NCBI GenBank assembly: GCA_022592445.1
Contig: JABYQR010000104.1
Coordinates: forward strand, 58,240-122,239
Reading direction: 5' to 3'
Origin: Cytidiella melzeri
Lineage: Eukaryota; Basidiomycota; Agaricomycetes; Polyporales; Irpicaceae
DNA: 64,000 nt
Shown: positions 10,858-22,700 of the stretch, piece after piece
Position numbering within the stretch: the stretch's first letter is position 1
How the letters are laid out: each line of letters starts with the position of its first letter
Translations under genes and position numbers: made by a program
Notes under the pieces: model-generated
Database searches by the model: none
What the model was told of the DNA's origin: nothing
The model's input: only the letters and a program-made list of their open reading frames with translations

Positions 10858-12423
10858 TTAGGAGGACACCACTTTTCTCTTCTTCTTCGGCTGGTCGTTC
10901 ATCTCCACGTCTTCGTTACACTCTGCGGTTGTGGTGGGTCCCAAGCGAGACTTTGGTGGACGCTTCATGCTTGCACTCCTCCCCGCGAACTCAGCTGCCA
11001 GCCGACCAACGTTGCCCGTGGGCGTCGGCTTCCCGCGAGTGAGAGAGCTCATCCGCGGTACACCGCTGCCTCCGCGCATCGGTGACGGAGTCGCTTTACC
11101 GGTGATGCTCGCGTCCACGTCAGAGTCGTCAATTAGTGGTTTGCTCTTCGGTGGCCGTCCTCTACGCTTAGGCGCAGGTGTCACAGTTCCCACTGATTCA
11201 GTACCATCCTGGTTCGACTGCTCTTCCACCTTGCGTTTCTGAGGCCTGCCCCGTCGTTTTGGTGGCGCGGACGTTGGTGTAGTGACTGCAGGCTGACGAG
11301 CCTTCTCTCCGGATGACCCTGCTACCTCCGCATTATTTTCCCCTTGCTCCTGGTCAACATCCATCTCGTCCTCGCCTTTATCTTCCTTATGCTTCTCCAC
11401 AACCTCCTTCCGTTTCCGTACCGCAACCTTCTTCTTCCTCCCACTTCCCATTTTGCCCTTCCCCTTCCCAGTGATCTCCTCCATTCCACTATCAGGCTCG
11501 CCCTCACTGCCATCTTCGTCAGACGACGCCTCCTTGTACGTTTTCTGGGCACGTTTGCGAGCAAGAGCTGACCCACGCGGCATTCGCTCTCGGATACCAT
11601 GGCAGTTCAGTCGCAGACAGGACGTCAGCTTGTCATCCTGCGGTGTCGAGTCTGCACGGAATCGCGCGCGTTTGACATCGGTCTGCACATGTATCGTCAA
11701 TTCCAAGCCACGACAAATGGTGCAAGGACGTACAGTATGTTTCCCTTCGTAGCACCACCCTTCCGGAGGCCCTTGACTACCGTCACCCTCTGTTGTCTTC
11801 CCGCAACATCCCCAAAGAGTCTCATACTCAGTCCCTTCCTTTGTCCTACGCAACTCACTGGTGCGTCCTACTCTCTCGACTTCGGCGCTGTCGTCGTCGT
11901 GCGGAACGAAACAGCTTCGGTCATCGTTCTCCACCTCGGTGTAATCCTTGTGGCAACGGACGCAATGGAGCTTTGGCGGGGGAGTCAGGGTATTGAGAAA
12001 CGCGCATAGGGATTCGAGCGTCGTTGTAGATGCTGAGGGGAGCTGGTCAAGCACGTACGATTGCAAGGTTTTGGCGGGTATAGATGTGACTAGCGTCGCA
12101 AGGGATTCGCGTGTGGGCAGAAGAGCTGGCTGAGTCGGTTCTGTCTGGATCGGAGTTGGAGGTGAGACGGGTTCAGATGTTTGACGCCGCGAGGAGACAG
12201 CAAAGCTGTGTGCAGTTGTGGGTGCTGATGACACAGCAGAGGTATGGCCGGCTGCTCCTGAGGCTGAGTCCACTGAAGGCGAGGGTGTTCGCAGTTGCTG
12301 CTGCACATCCGAGCTTTCATCTGGCAGCGCACTATGCAGAGAAGGCGGCGACGAAGGTAGAGGTACATCCTCGGGCGCAGGGGTTTCTACGGTCGGAGGT
12401 TTCTTCGTAAAGAATCTAAACAT
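10858..12423 (-). CDS. AT-hook protein with a Cys/His cluster
   Basis: A single frame of 521 residues from ATG 12423 (MFRFFTKKPPTVETPAPEDV). The frame is open for about 150 bp further upstream, but without another ATG. The N-terminal 130 residues are Pro/Ser/Thr-rich. A Cys/His-rich block follows at about residues 150-235 (HCVRCHKDYTE, SCFVPHDD, WGCCGKTTEG, WCYEGKHT), then CTICRGLEL, and looks like a zinc-binding fold, though not one I can name. The C-terminal half is charged and has two AT hooks (KRRGRPQKRK and KRRGRPPKSK) for minor-groove DNA binding, plus a terminal nuclear signal KKKRKVVSS that closely resembles the SV40-type motif. It is likely a chromatin-associated nuclear protein; the partner or target cannot be deduced. 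Confidence 0.78.
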   Translation of the reverse strand: MFRFFTKKPPTVETPAPEDVPLPSSPPSLHSALPDESSDVQQQLRTPSPSVDSASGAAGHTSAVSSAPTTAHSFAVSSRRQTSEPVSPPTPIQTEPTQPALLPTRESLATLVTSIPAKTLQSYVLDQLPSASTTTLESLCAFLNTLTPPPKLHCVRCHKDYTEVENDDRSCFVPHDDDSAEVERVGRTSELRRTKEGTEYETLWGCCGKTTEGDGSQGPPEGWCYEGKHTVRPCTICRGLELTIHVQTDVKRARFRADSTPQDDKLTSCLRLNCHGIRERMPRGSALARKRAQKTYKEASSDEDGSEGEPDSGMEEITGKGKGKMGSGRKKKVAVRKRKEVVEKHKEDKGEDEMDVDQEQGENNAEVAGSSGEKARQPAVTTPTSAPPKRRGRPQKRKVEEQSNQDGTESVGTVTPAPKRRGRPPKSKPLIDDSDVDASITGKATPSPMRGGSGVPRMSSLTRGKPTPTGNVGRLAAEFAGRSASMKRPPKSRLGPTTTAECNEDVEMNDQPKKKRKVVSS

Positions 12424-12735
12424 TATGTTACTGCCAGTGGTGCGCGAATTCGGTGAGTGATTACGTCTTCCAGAGTCTGGGTATCGTTTGCGGCTATCTT
12501 GAAGTGTAGATATAGGTCGTAAGCGGTGGCCACGCCTCCAAAACGCGTCGAGCGGCCGCAAGCAGCGTGAAGGCAACGCGGAGACGAGCGTGTGCTGAGC
12601 TCAACGAAATGGGCGTCTGGATGCGTGGGAATAAGAAAATATTCAGAAATTGTCGGTTAATTGGAGTCCAAGCTTTCGCTCTCGACGTCAACAAGCATCT
12701 CGCCTCCGTGGCAGCAATAGTAAGCCATTATTCAT

Positions 12736-14510
12736 CTATGGAAGAGCGATAAAGCTGATAACTGCACAAGCTAAAGTACGATTATACTCCTGGCGTCCAA
12801 TAGCTCTACAGTATTTCAATGAAAAATGCCACCTCAGGGATTGACTTCTTTCGTACGATAGCTCGTACACGTCCGGAAGGTTGATGACAAGACCCCTACG
12901 ACGAACATTCTGCTCAGTGAACTTTGTGTGGTCTTTATGACGGACATCGATATCATCGGTGTACCCCACTCCTCGCCAACTATGATATTCTAACTTGTGG
13001 GATTAAACACCATGGCGGTCAGTACTAGTCGGCGTCACGTACTGTTGACTTACACAAGGAAATCCCAGAGGTATTCGGATGCTTATGGCGTACGTTCCTC
13101 TTGCTGCCCTTCCGAGACCTTTTTACGTGACCTTTTTCTTGTAAGAAAGTGAACTGAAGGTCTCCGCGGTTTCTGCCACCATTCAGGCGTGAAGTGGCAG
13201 CATGAACTGCCGGGTTTTTACCGGAACAGCCCTTCCTAGCCGTTGGCCGTGCGGTTGAATCGGCAGAACCCTGGCTTTGAAAGCTTGACGTTCAACGGCG
13301 CGCTCACTGCAGAAGGCCCCATTGATCCCGGGAGCATAAACCCGTCAATGTGGTGCGTTGAATACACACCTTTCACTTTGGCTACAAAGTAAGCACCGAG
13401 GTTGGTCTACTGACCTTGCGTAGATTCATGACCAATCCTCAACCCACACGGTACGCTTTTCAGTATGCCTTCAAGTCTCCCGGAAAAAAATGTCAATTCA
13501 CCTGCCAGTGTCCCCTCAGCCTTCGGTTGCTATCTTGCTTGCAGCGCTTTTGGTGCCAGTTGTGACACCGGTCATCGAGGCTCTACGCAATTCACCTGCG
13601 ATTAAATGCCCCACAACTGGTGAACACGAGCTTATGCTATGAAGTCTTGGGCTAATCACATCCTCCAATTTGAGTTCATCAAAACGATCCGGGCTGTCAC
13701 CACCCTCCCTGACTATGCCTTTGAGCGTAAGGCTGAAATGGGGAAAGAGCGTGTGAAGTCGACGTTCGCTCACGGCAGGGGTGCGTGACACAGTGCCTTC
13801 TTGTTCAAGACGCGTACTGATAAGATGTCGTCTATCTGTGAAAGATTAGGCTCAGTCCAATTTTTTTAAATCGCACCGTGAAGTCTTCGAATGGCGGTGT
13901 ATCGGCATTGTGCCTTCAGCTTACGAAGACGACTGTGAAACATCACGGTTTTCACGCAACACCACTCAGGTTCTCAGGGTTTGTTGGTTATCTGGCCAGG
14001 CATCCATCGTTTCCGACCAGCGTAACATTTCAAAGTATTGAAGTGCCGATGCTCGGAGCGCATGAGGCCCTGTAACACGGACTGCTTTCTCGGTGACGGA
14101 CATACAGCTTCCTTTTCACGACAGTCCTTACAGGAGTCAGCCCACTATGAAGCACGTTTGACGGGTCATCAAGCTCAGACGCTTCGAAATGTAGGCCGGG
14201 TGACGACGGAATCCCCGAGGCGTGCAGAAACGCAGGCTACGTTACTCCCCACTGAACGTATTTGACCGCGGTCGCAGTGCTTCTGATGGCAACTCTCTGA
14301 TGCAAAGCGCGGGAAAACTGGTTGCATGTGGCCGGTGAGATTATTGTAAGAGTATAAACCTGCGGGTCCCAGAATATTGTAACTTACGTCTTCCCAAACC
14401 ACCCGCTCTTTCAACCTCCAGTTCTCATTGCTAATCTTGTACTGGTACAACGGGACCTCAGCGGATTTTAGAACGGACTGACAGCAGCCATGGTTAATCT
14501 CACTGAAAAT
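12736..14510 (-). CDS. Unrecognised multi-exon gene (approximate bounds)
   Basis: No long frame exists here, but several minus-strand exons with good coding character chain through plausible introns. Reading 5' to 3': EVPLYQYKISNENWRLKER with VVWED at 14,390-14,460; after an intron, FSRALHQRVAIRSTATAVK; near 14,100 (ATG 14103) SVTEKAVRVTGPHALRASAL with QYFEMLRWSETMDAW; near 13,620-13,730 DSPDRFDELKLEDVISPRLH and SPVVGHLIAG; near 13,430 ILKSVPCGLRIGHESTQ; near 13,270-13,380 AKVKGVYSTHHIDGFMLPGS and LNVKLSKPGFCRFN; near 12,850-12,990 YHSWRGVGYTDDIDVRHKD and RRGLVINLPDVYELSYERS. I cannot place the family. Start, stop and some joins are uncertain. The upstream end touches the start of the divergent DUF6534 gene. 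Several internal stops could be introns or decay, so this may be a pseudogene. Confidence 0.4.
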
Positions 14511-16235
14511 ATGTGAAGTCCCTCTTATTGCATTTGGGCTGCTTTTAGCTTAGACTGAAGGTCTTGCGCGCAGCTGGGGTCCTATATTCTTTGGGATGGT
14601 GTTTAATATTATGCTATACGGAACCATGGCTATGCAAACTTACATGTACTTCTCAAAGTACAAGCGGTAAGCTATGGATGCACTTCACCCTGGCCTATCA
14701 TACTAATAGTATATATCGCAGGGACAATATCTGGTTGAAGACTTTTGTGCGTATATATCGAGCATATTAAACGGGTATGCTTAGGCTGACGACGGAAAAT
14801 TAGATTGGGGTGCTGTTCATTGGCGATACCATCAATACTGCGTTTGATATTGCTCTAGTGTATAATCCAGTGGTGCACAAGGCTGGTAGGTATTCTCTGA
14901 CGCAACTATCCGTTTGTTGTGCCGGAAATAAATCCTCGGTTGTGGTGCGCAGGTGACCTCCATGCTCTCTTGTTTGCAGATTGGCGTAAGTGGTGTATTA
15001 TCTTCGAGACGGCTTATACACAATCTGATTTCCCTTCAGTATCCTCTACAGGTGTGTGTCACCATCACTCAGTTTCGGTGCAATGCTTAGAGAGCAATAC
15101 GGATCAGATCCCGCCGTCACTGTACGTTTTGCGCAGTGTCTTAAGCCGTGTGCTCCTGACTGAGTATTGTTCAGGGAATCATTGCCTTCATGGTCCAGAC
15201 TTTCTTCGCATGGCGAGTCAAGGTTCTCACCGGCAATTGGTTCCTCTTTGCGGCCATCGAGGCATGCTCATTCTCCCAGCTTTGTACGTGCGCCCGTCTT
15301 CTCCTTCGGAATGAACTCACGCGAAATATCTATCATCAGGCGGCGGTATAGGGGTGGCTGTTAGCGTCCATTTGTGAGCAGGACTACACATCTTACCAAA
15401 TGGATGTATGCTAACTATCTATTTTCGCATCCAGTATACCAGAATTCGCGAATTTCCAGAAATTCACGGCCGCAGTGATCGTCTGGCTTGCGTTCTCTGC
15501 AATGGCCGACGTTCTTATCGCTGTATCGTTAGTGCTGTACTTGGTGCGCTGTACCAGTGTGCGGACTCTGGGCACAACCTGGCTAACCACCGCCTCTCTA
15601 GCGCAATCACAAAACCGGTTTCTCTGGCTCAGACGATGCGATAGACCGTATCATTCGTCGTAAGTTCCACTCACGGTTCTGCAACAAGAACAAAAGCTGA
15701 CACTTTCTCAAAGTCACTGTGCAGACTGGTTTGATCACCGCAGTATGCGCCATTGTGGACCTCATCATTTTCTTGATCAACGTGAGCTCTCAGCACTTGT
15801 TTCTTACGGCGTGTTGGCTGACTAAATGTTCATGCGGTTGCCAGCAAAACACTATCCATCTCGCCTTCAACCTCATGCTAGCAAAACTGTACACCAACAC
15901 CCTGCTATCCAGCTTGAATGCTCGCAAGGGCTGGGGATATAGTCGTGACGTCGAAGACGCGTACTCGTCACACAACCGAGGGCAAGTCCAAGTGGCCGCT
16001 GCTTTGGGTCAGGGGGCGACTGTCAACGTAATGAGTCCAACTATCAAGGTATGCCCAAACCGTCTATCTTCTGTCTTATTCATCGGGCTGATGTTGTCAA
16101 CGTGGGCAGCCTTCGCGTCAAGTGTATGTCGATGTCGATACTATTGAAATGCGTGACATCGACCAGAAGCCGCAATCGAATTCTGTGTCTAGTGGTGCTT
16201 ACCAACAGTCGTTTGTTACTTACTCCATAGCATAG
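14490..16235 (+). CDS. DUF6534 multi-pass membrane protein
   Basis: The start at ATG 14490 (MVNLTENI) is joined across a 60-bp intron to WGPIFFGMVFNIMLYGTMAM, the first TM helix and classic DUF6534 N terminus. Later exons: QTYMYFSKYKRDNIWLKTF, IGVLFIGDTINTAFDIALVY, DLHALLFADW, GIIAFMVQTFFAWRVKVLTG, IPEFANFQKFTAAVIVWLAF, RNHKTGFSGSDDAIDRIIR, VQTGLITAVCAIVDLIIFL and HLAFNLMLAKLYTNTLLSSL NARKGW, then a polar tail with IEMRDID and stop TAG 16233-16235. One donor (after the LSST exon) must be used 2 bp inside an apparent AG|GT to keep frame. Seven helices are expected at the plasma membrane or an endomembrane. Function is unknown. It resembles the gene at 25926-28007 in every conserved block and in intron positions, so they are paralogues. 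Confidence 0.82.
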
Positions 16236-17120
16236 CTAAGCTGTTTCTATCAACGATGACGCTCCTTTGAAACCATCAGGAAGACTGTATGCTGTGATTG
16301 TTAGCCGAAGCCAGCTTTTTGTTCGCGTCAGGCATTCTACCCTGTGCCATGAACTTTGTGGCGTTGAGTCTGACAGTCGGTACTCAGTCATAATGAATCC
16401 ATTATCAACGTAAGAAGGGCGATATCCAAGTAGTGATACTATGAAAACTTGTTGACATAGCAGAGCAGAGGCCTGAACGTGAGCTAATGAGAGGTCAATG
16501 GGCGGTATAGCTGTGCCGGCGTTTTCGAACTTGATGACAATAGCATAGGTACTGTTATCCCTGAGGCGGGTGATCCTCAAGGTCAGAGAAGGGACATGCA
16601 ATGCCTGCTAGCCGAGGTCTAGTAAGACCCACGACTATTTCGCACACGCCATGCAGGTTTTGTTTGGGGTTACCATGTACTTACGGCACAAGAAGATACG
16701 GTATACGGAATGATTGCCTTGTAACTTGTAAAAGGTCAGGGACGGAATGTTGTGAAGATACTCACCCGCGAACCGTGCTAGAAGCGGGGACCCTGAAGGT
16801 TGATATCTGCGCATTGATTGTGCGTATCCTACTAACGAGCAACTGATGAGTAAGCTCTTCGCGCAGCATCGCCCGACTGACCGTGTCGGCAAATAGGGCT
16901 TTCACCGCAGGACATAGTGAACGCGACAGAAGCCATGACCATTGTTCAAGTGCCCATGCACGCAAGCATTACTCATTGTTTGAGCTCCAACATATGTTGC
17001 AACCCGAATTACAGTCGATACACAGGAATGTACACCGAAAACCAAAGCGATTGTGAGTCTAGACTGAGCCTGACGACAGATCCACGTACGCTTGGCAAGA
17101 TTGGCACCAAAACCGCCTCT
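16236..17120 (-). other. Possible coding remnant, unrecognised
   Basis: Between the DUF6534 and RBM42 genes the minus strand has two stretches with protein-like composition: about 16,490-16,600 (LTLRITRLRDNSTYAIVIKF, then NAGTAIPPIDLSLAH followed by a GT) and about 16,770-16,810 (QPSGSPLLARFAG followed by gtgagt). They could be exons of a small or decayed gene. No ATG-led full frame or known motif supports a firm call. Confidence 0.2.
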
Positions 17121-17140
17121 AGCTCGTAATAGGATGCGCC

Positions 17141-17956
17141 CTAGTAGGGCTTGTGCCTGTTCTTCTTCAACTCCTTCTCGAGCTGCTTGGCCTTTCGGTG
17201 GCCAATCTCTACCGGGGCGATGTTGTTATCCGCTTTCTTCAATTTCACAGGCCTGTTACCAACGTACTTTCCTATGGAAAATATGTCAGGGAAGTTTGTG
17301 GATGTCGATAGAATCGCAAACATACCGTCCATCTCTTTCCAAGCTTTCAAGAAGTCTTCGGGGTCGGAAAAGGCCACGAAGCCAAATTTAGCCTAGAAAT
17401 AGATGTGAGGGCAAGTACTCTGATTTGGACAGCGTACTTTACCTTGCCGCTAAGCCTGTCGCGAATGACCCGTGCTTTCTGGAAAGACGTATACTTGTTG
17501 AATGCGTTCGACAAGACGTCATCAGAAACATCGTTACTAAGGTCTCCGACAAACAAACGGAACCAAGCTACAAGCAAAGGCTTGTCAGTGCAACTACAGC
17601 CATGTAGCGAGGTTCTACGTACAAGGGTTCCATTCCAGCAACGTTTGGTCCTCCCACACTTTGCCCGCGCCCTTGCGCAAAACCGTAGTACGCTTTCCAC
17701 CTTTCGCTAATTTACCTCCAGCGCCACCGCGTTTGTCAATCATTGCACCAGGGACGTAAACGCTTTGCTGAGCAAGAATGCCGACATCGTATTCGTATGC
17801 ATTCGCAGGCACCGGAGCTTGGTGTGTAGAGCTGGAGGAGCCGGGAATTGCGAACAAAGGGCCTTGATAAGGCTGGTGGTACGGATTAACATCGCTTGAT
17901 GACTGGCCCTGTGGGTACTGCTGGTAGTAATTTTGCTGCGATGAGTACTGGTCCAT
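17141..17956 (-). CDS. RBM42: RRM RNA-binding protein RBM42
   Basis: From ATG 17956: a Gln/Tyr/Ser-rich N terminus (MDQYSSQQNYYQQYPQGQ), the RBM42-specific linker (YVPGAMIDKRGG, VLRKGAGKVWEDQTLLEWNP), then one RRM. RNP2 is FRLFVGDLSND; RNP1 is AKFGFVAFSD, split by an intron after RDRLSGK; DFLKAWKEMDG and KYVGNRPVKLKKADNN complete the domain, and a basic KQLEKELKKNRHKPY ends at TAG 17141-17143. The linker plus the 'NRP(I/V)KL(R/K)K' end identify RBM42 rather than a generic RRM protein. In animals and fungi this protein binds RNA and is linked to splicing and mRNA control; nuclear location is inferred. The N terminus is shorter than in animals. It diverges from RPL5. Confidence 0.9.
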
Positions 17957-18386
17957 GTCGAGTTGAAGACGGATTCTGCGTCGAGCGAGTCTTAGTGGCC
18001 TAACAGCAGATGTCGGTCGTGGTGGTCGAGGGTCAAGGGTGAGGCGAGAAAAGCGCCGCTATTCGCGCTTGAGTAAGTTCTGGTTAGGGTTACAATAAAT
18101 GCCACGTGATGGATCTTAGATCGCACATCGGGTCGGTCGCTGCCACAAGTTGTGTGGACATCGTTCAAGGTCGCCCCGCCAACCCTTCCTCAAGGTCAGT
18201 ATGCCCGAATCGCTGCCTTAGAAGGCTCTGGACGTGCTCGCCATCATGTTGGAGGAGAATTGCAGCCGAAACACCGGTCGATTACGGTGGATGCAATGTT
18301 ACTCGTTCGGATGACCTGCATGCCCAGGACTGTGACTTGCAGAATGTGCACAACGAGCGGGCTGTACTCACCACCTCTTTGAACAG
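17957..18386. promoter_or_regulatory. Shared divergent promoter, RBM42 / RPL5
   Basis: Only 430 bp separate the two opposed ATGs, so both promoters must lie here. No clear TATA box is seen on either side. A 5'-UTR intron for RPL5 is possible but unproven. Confidence 0.4.
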
Positions 18387-19541
18387 ATGCCCTTCGTCAA
18401 AAACTACAAGTCAAACGCATACTTCTCGCGTTTCCAGGTCAAGTACCGTCGTCGAAGGGAGGGCAAAACCGACTGTGCGTATCTCTATGATCAACTATTT
18501 ACCAGCAGGCGTATTGACATTTGCGCAGACTATGCCCGCAAGCGACTGATTTCCCAGGCGAAGAACAAATAGTATGTATGATTTTGCGCACCCGCATTCG
18601 GTTATCCCTAAATTCCGCTGGTAGTAACGCCCCCAAGTACCGCCTGGTTGTCCGCTTCACCAACAAGGAGGTCATCTGCCAAATTGTCTACGCCCGTATA
18701 CAGGGTGACTTTGTCCTCACTGCCGCCAGGTCAAAAGAGCTCCCCAGATATGGCATCAATCACGGTCTAACGAACTGGACAGCTGGTAAGGAAATCAATT
18801 TTCACCATATTCGAGCTCACTCACTCCCTTTGCAGCCTATGCGACTGGTCTCCTCGTAGCACGCCGCGCATTGACCAAGCTTGGCCTTGCCGACAAGTAC
18901 GCTGGTGTTGAGGAGCCTGATGGCACAATTCAGCTGACCGAGACTCTCGACGACGAGGACGCTCCCCGGCCATTCAGAGCCTACCTCGATGTCGGTCTCA
19001 GGCGCACATCGACCGGCTCACGTGTGTTCGGCGCCCTCAAGGGTGCTTCAGACGGTGGTATCTACATTCCCCACAACGAGAAGCGTTTCCCCGGCTACGA
19101 CGTAGAGAGCAAGGAGCTTGATGCCGAGACCCTCAAGAAATACATCTTCGGTGGGCACGTCGCGGAGTACATGGAGTCTCTTGAGGAGGAAGATGATGAG
19201 CGGTACGTCTCCTACTACACTGGTTGCACATACCGGGGCATTAACTTGCGAATCACTGCTCTAGATTCAAGAAGCAGTTTGCGAGCTATCTCGAGGATGG
19301 CATCGGCTCTGAAGATATACAAGAAATCTACACGAATGCTTATGCTGCTATTCGTGAGGATCCCGTATTCAAACCGACAGAGAAGACGAAAGACTGGAAG
19401 GCAGAGTCGCTAAAGTACAAGACAAATCGTCTCACGTACGAGCAGCGCAAAGCGAACATCCAGGAGAAGATTGCGAAATTCCAGGAAACTGGAGGCGTGG
19501 CAGAGGAAGAGGAAGACGACGAGGAGGAAGACGAGGAGTAG
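18387..19541 (+). CDS. RPL5: 60S ribosomal protein L5 (uL18)
   Basis: The 5S rRNA-binding protein of the large subunit. ATG 18387 opens [20 protein letters not shown]; introns then separate [93 protein letters not shown] and the basic/acidic C terminus ([20 protein letters not shown], then an [12 protein letters not shown] tail) ending at TAG 19539-19541. Complete and colinear with fungal and animal L5/eL18-type proteins. The acidic C-terminal tail is longer than in yeast and typical of basidiomycetes. Expected to be highly expressed and assembled with 5S rRNA and L11 before entering the pre-60S particle. Confidence 0.96.
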
Positions 19542-19773
19542 GCGTACTCTACTTGTATGCTTCTGGACTGTCGCTATGTCTCGATTCACTCCGCTTTACC
19601 TTGCATTATGACCTCAAAACAGGCTATCTTTGTGCCATTTGCATGCTGCATTTACAGCCCATTCCGTTTTCGAACCCTGCTAGCATATATGAAAGAGAAG
19701 GGAGGCACACGTACAACATTGAAATGAGAACATTACTGAGGCAAAGTTAACTTGAGCATCACATTTCCCCCAA

Positions 19774-22700
19774 CTACGCAAGGGGCCCACTACGTATCTG
19801 GTTGACCAGATTTTCCCAGTAACTCCAGTCGGTCCCATCTACGTCAGGCACAGGGACTCCGCCGGTATGCTGGTTCATCGGTGCAGAGAGGAAAGCAGGC
19901 ATGTCGCTGATGCCTTGCGTCGCCCATGGCAAGCTCTGCCCACCGGCCATTCCATCCGATGAAAGGACTGGCCCACCGCTGAACACGCTGCACCATTGGT
20001 CAAGAAGTGACTGCGCTGCGCTCTCCTCTTCGTGCCCCGGACTGCCTCCCGCAGAAACAGAATCGGAACGCTGTAGATTTTGTACATTTGGAAGAGCGGA
20101 GCTCGATGCGTTGGAGTACACTGGTGAGATGGCGTATGGGACGGGAGAGCCAACCTGACCAGAGCCACTGCTGGGGAAGCTTGGTCCTGCCACACGACTT
20201 GCGTTCACAGCGTAGCCAGAGCGAGGAGAAGAATTGGAAAGCTGGAGTAGAAGCTGCGCTTCGGTATGCGGTTTGTCTCCGAGAGCTGGCGAAGACATGG
20301 TGGACCTATCCTCAGACTTGGGCGAGCCCTTCAGGATGTTCTGGGATTTTGTCTTGAGGAATTGGATGATGGTTAACTCGCGCTTGGTGGTGTGGTCTAC
20401 ATCGCGATCATGGTCATGAATGAAGCCGTCCACAATCATATTCATCGTCTCGACTTCATTGCCCTTGGGGTATAGTACGAGATATATCCCACTGATCATG
20501 GCCGCTTGGAATTCCCTATACGCGCTAGTCACCGGATCCCTGATTTCTCGGAGAGATGAGGAGGATCCAAGGAATCGATGACGGATGCTGAAATCTTGTA
20601 TAGCGCATTCGAAGCAAGCTTTGCGAGATCGGAGATATCTGTCCGAGCTGAGTCGACGGAGAAGGAACGGGCGATGTAGAGTGATGCGAACGAAAAGGAT
20701 CTCAGTCACAAGCAGGAATCGATGTGCAGGAATGTAAAAATGGGACTCGTCCATAGAGGTATCGGGATCAAGAGAGTAGTAAGGGGGGAGGGATTGTGTG
20801 AACTTGACCAGCTCGTCGTCCAGAGCGAGAACGTCGCTATAGTGCCTAGCTGAGTTCACCTTCTGGAAGAAATGTAATATTCGGCCCATGATTCCAGCAA
20901 GAGTATTCCGCAAGACTATAAATGTCATCCGCGTCGGTGTCGTTAATGGGAATGGCCCACGGACTAGGACGTTGTTCTCGTCTTCCACGTTGGAAGGAGG
21001 CAACGTCGACGTATAGTCATCTTGAATGGCTGAAGGTCGTCCCAGGACCAATGCATAGGATCGATCTGCATGGTACAGATAGGACCTGCACTGACATCAG
21101 CACGAGTTGCAAAACGTTCGTTAGATATGAGATATATTTACCATATCCTGCGACGGTGCTCGACTTGGAAGGGGTCAAGCCCTTGCTAAAGTACAATGAG
21201 CTGATTGAGTTGTATATGGTTGTGGAGAGTCCTACCAAAGAGCCACAATCCCGATGTAGACCCAAGGCTTGAGCGGTCCGAACAGCAGCACCCAGTTGAC
21301 TCCAGCATTCTGTCATCTTACGGTCGAAAAGAAGGAAGCGTGCACTCTATAGCTCCTCATAAGCAGGTGAACTAGAAGACGAGGGGAAAGGTTCCCTACC
21401 AGCAACCGAGTGATGACGACTTCTAAGCAATCTGTATGTATTGCAGCTGCTATAAGTAGAGACCGTCGAGCTGAGAAATGCAAGTAAGTAATTTCTGATA
21501 GCCTTGCGTGGTTTGATGACGTACAACACCAGTAGTATCGCTGGGACATCAATCTGCGCGTTCTGCTGTCTCCCGAGATCTGCTCTGGGGCCAGTCTCAC
21601 CGAAATCGCCAATATGACAAACAAAAGTGGCAGGAACCGGAATTCATTGGGGCTAACAGCTGCACCGTCGTTATAGATCGAGTTGTAGCCGGCGCGGAAA
21701 TTCTTCTCTGACAGCGGGTATCTGGTCCAATTGCTACGAAAACTACTTAATTCGAGATGGCGTCAGTATGACAGAGGTTACGTACCTTCCAGTGAAATAG
21801 AGGTCGACCAGCTTGTCTGTGAGACTGCGAGCCGGAAGCTCGTGGAGGAGTTCGGATATCTTGTGGGGTGACACCCCGCATTCCTGAACAAGCGCCTTGA
21901 GGTTATCTGCCGGAGACGAGTCTGAAGGTGCCAGCAATGTGTTCACGTCGTTCTTGAATATGTCTGAAGGAAGATGATCGACAGAGAGCGGGTTAGGCGT
22001 CGGTTCGTGGGTCGGAGGCTTAGAGTCCACTACGTTTTGGAGCTGTATTATAGTCAATAGACAATTCGCAGAATCCAACACGTCCTAGCCTACCTTTTCT
22101 AACATAGCTGATGCTGCCACACTACCGGAGGCAGCGTTGCCATACCATCTACCGCTGTCGTAAATACCTCCACTCACATCTTCGTCGTCTCCTTGCGACG
22201 CTTTGTCGTCGTCGGCACCTGGTGACGGGGAACCACGGTGGTCTGTGCCGTTGCCGTGGTGGGAACCGGAATGACTAGCATTCCAGTGATCAGGGAGTGC
22301 TACCGCCAGTACGTGCTCTACGCGAGCAAGTCGGGCGTGGAGATCTTGATCAGATTTTCCTGGAGTATACGGCTGGCATAATTCAGGCACTTTGCGGGCA
22401 ATGCACTGTTGGGTGCTCAGTATGTGTGAACCCAACGTCATGGAACTGGGTGCATGTTCACCATAGAGCCTCACTCAAGCTGCGAGGGTCACGATGAATA
22501 TCGAGACGCTGCCGCTTATAAGGCTCTACAATGGTGGACATACAACTCTGCAAAACATGAGCAAGCGAATCCTTACATGAGAGCATGGCATTTGACGGTC
22601 GCACTGCGGGCAGCACATTAGCACCATACACTGAAGATGCACGACCCGCTACAAACCTTCTGCTTGCGCCGGTGGCATTCTCCGCATGAGTAACTGTGAA

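Noticed and set aside
12424..12576. 51-codon N-terminal extension of the AT-hook protein
   Set aside because: The frame is open but contains no ATG; the first ATG at 12423 gives a sensible start.
13200..13390. Plus-strand reading with wording such as LTFNGALTAEGPIDPGS
   Set aside because: It contains an in-frame stop, and the opposite strand gives a better, spliceable reading, so it is treated as a shadow of the minus-strand gene.
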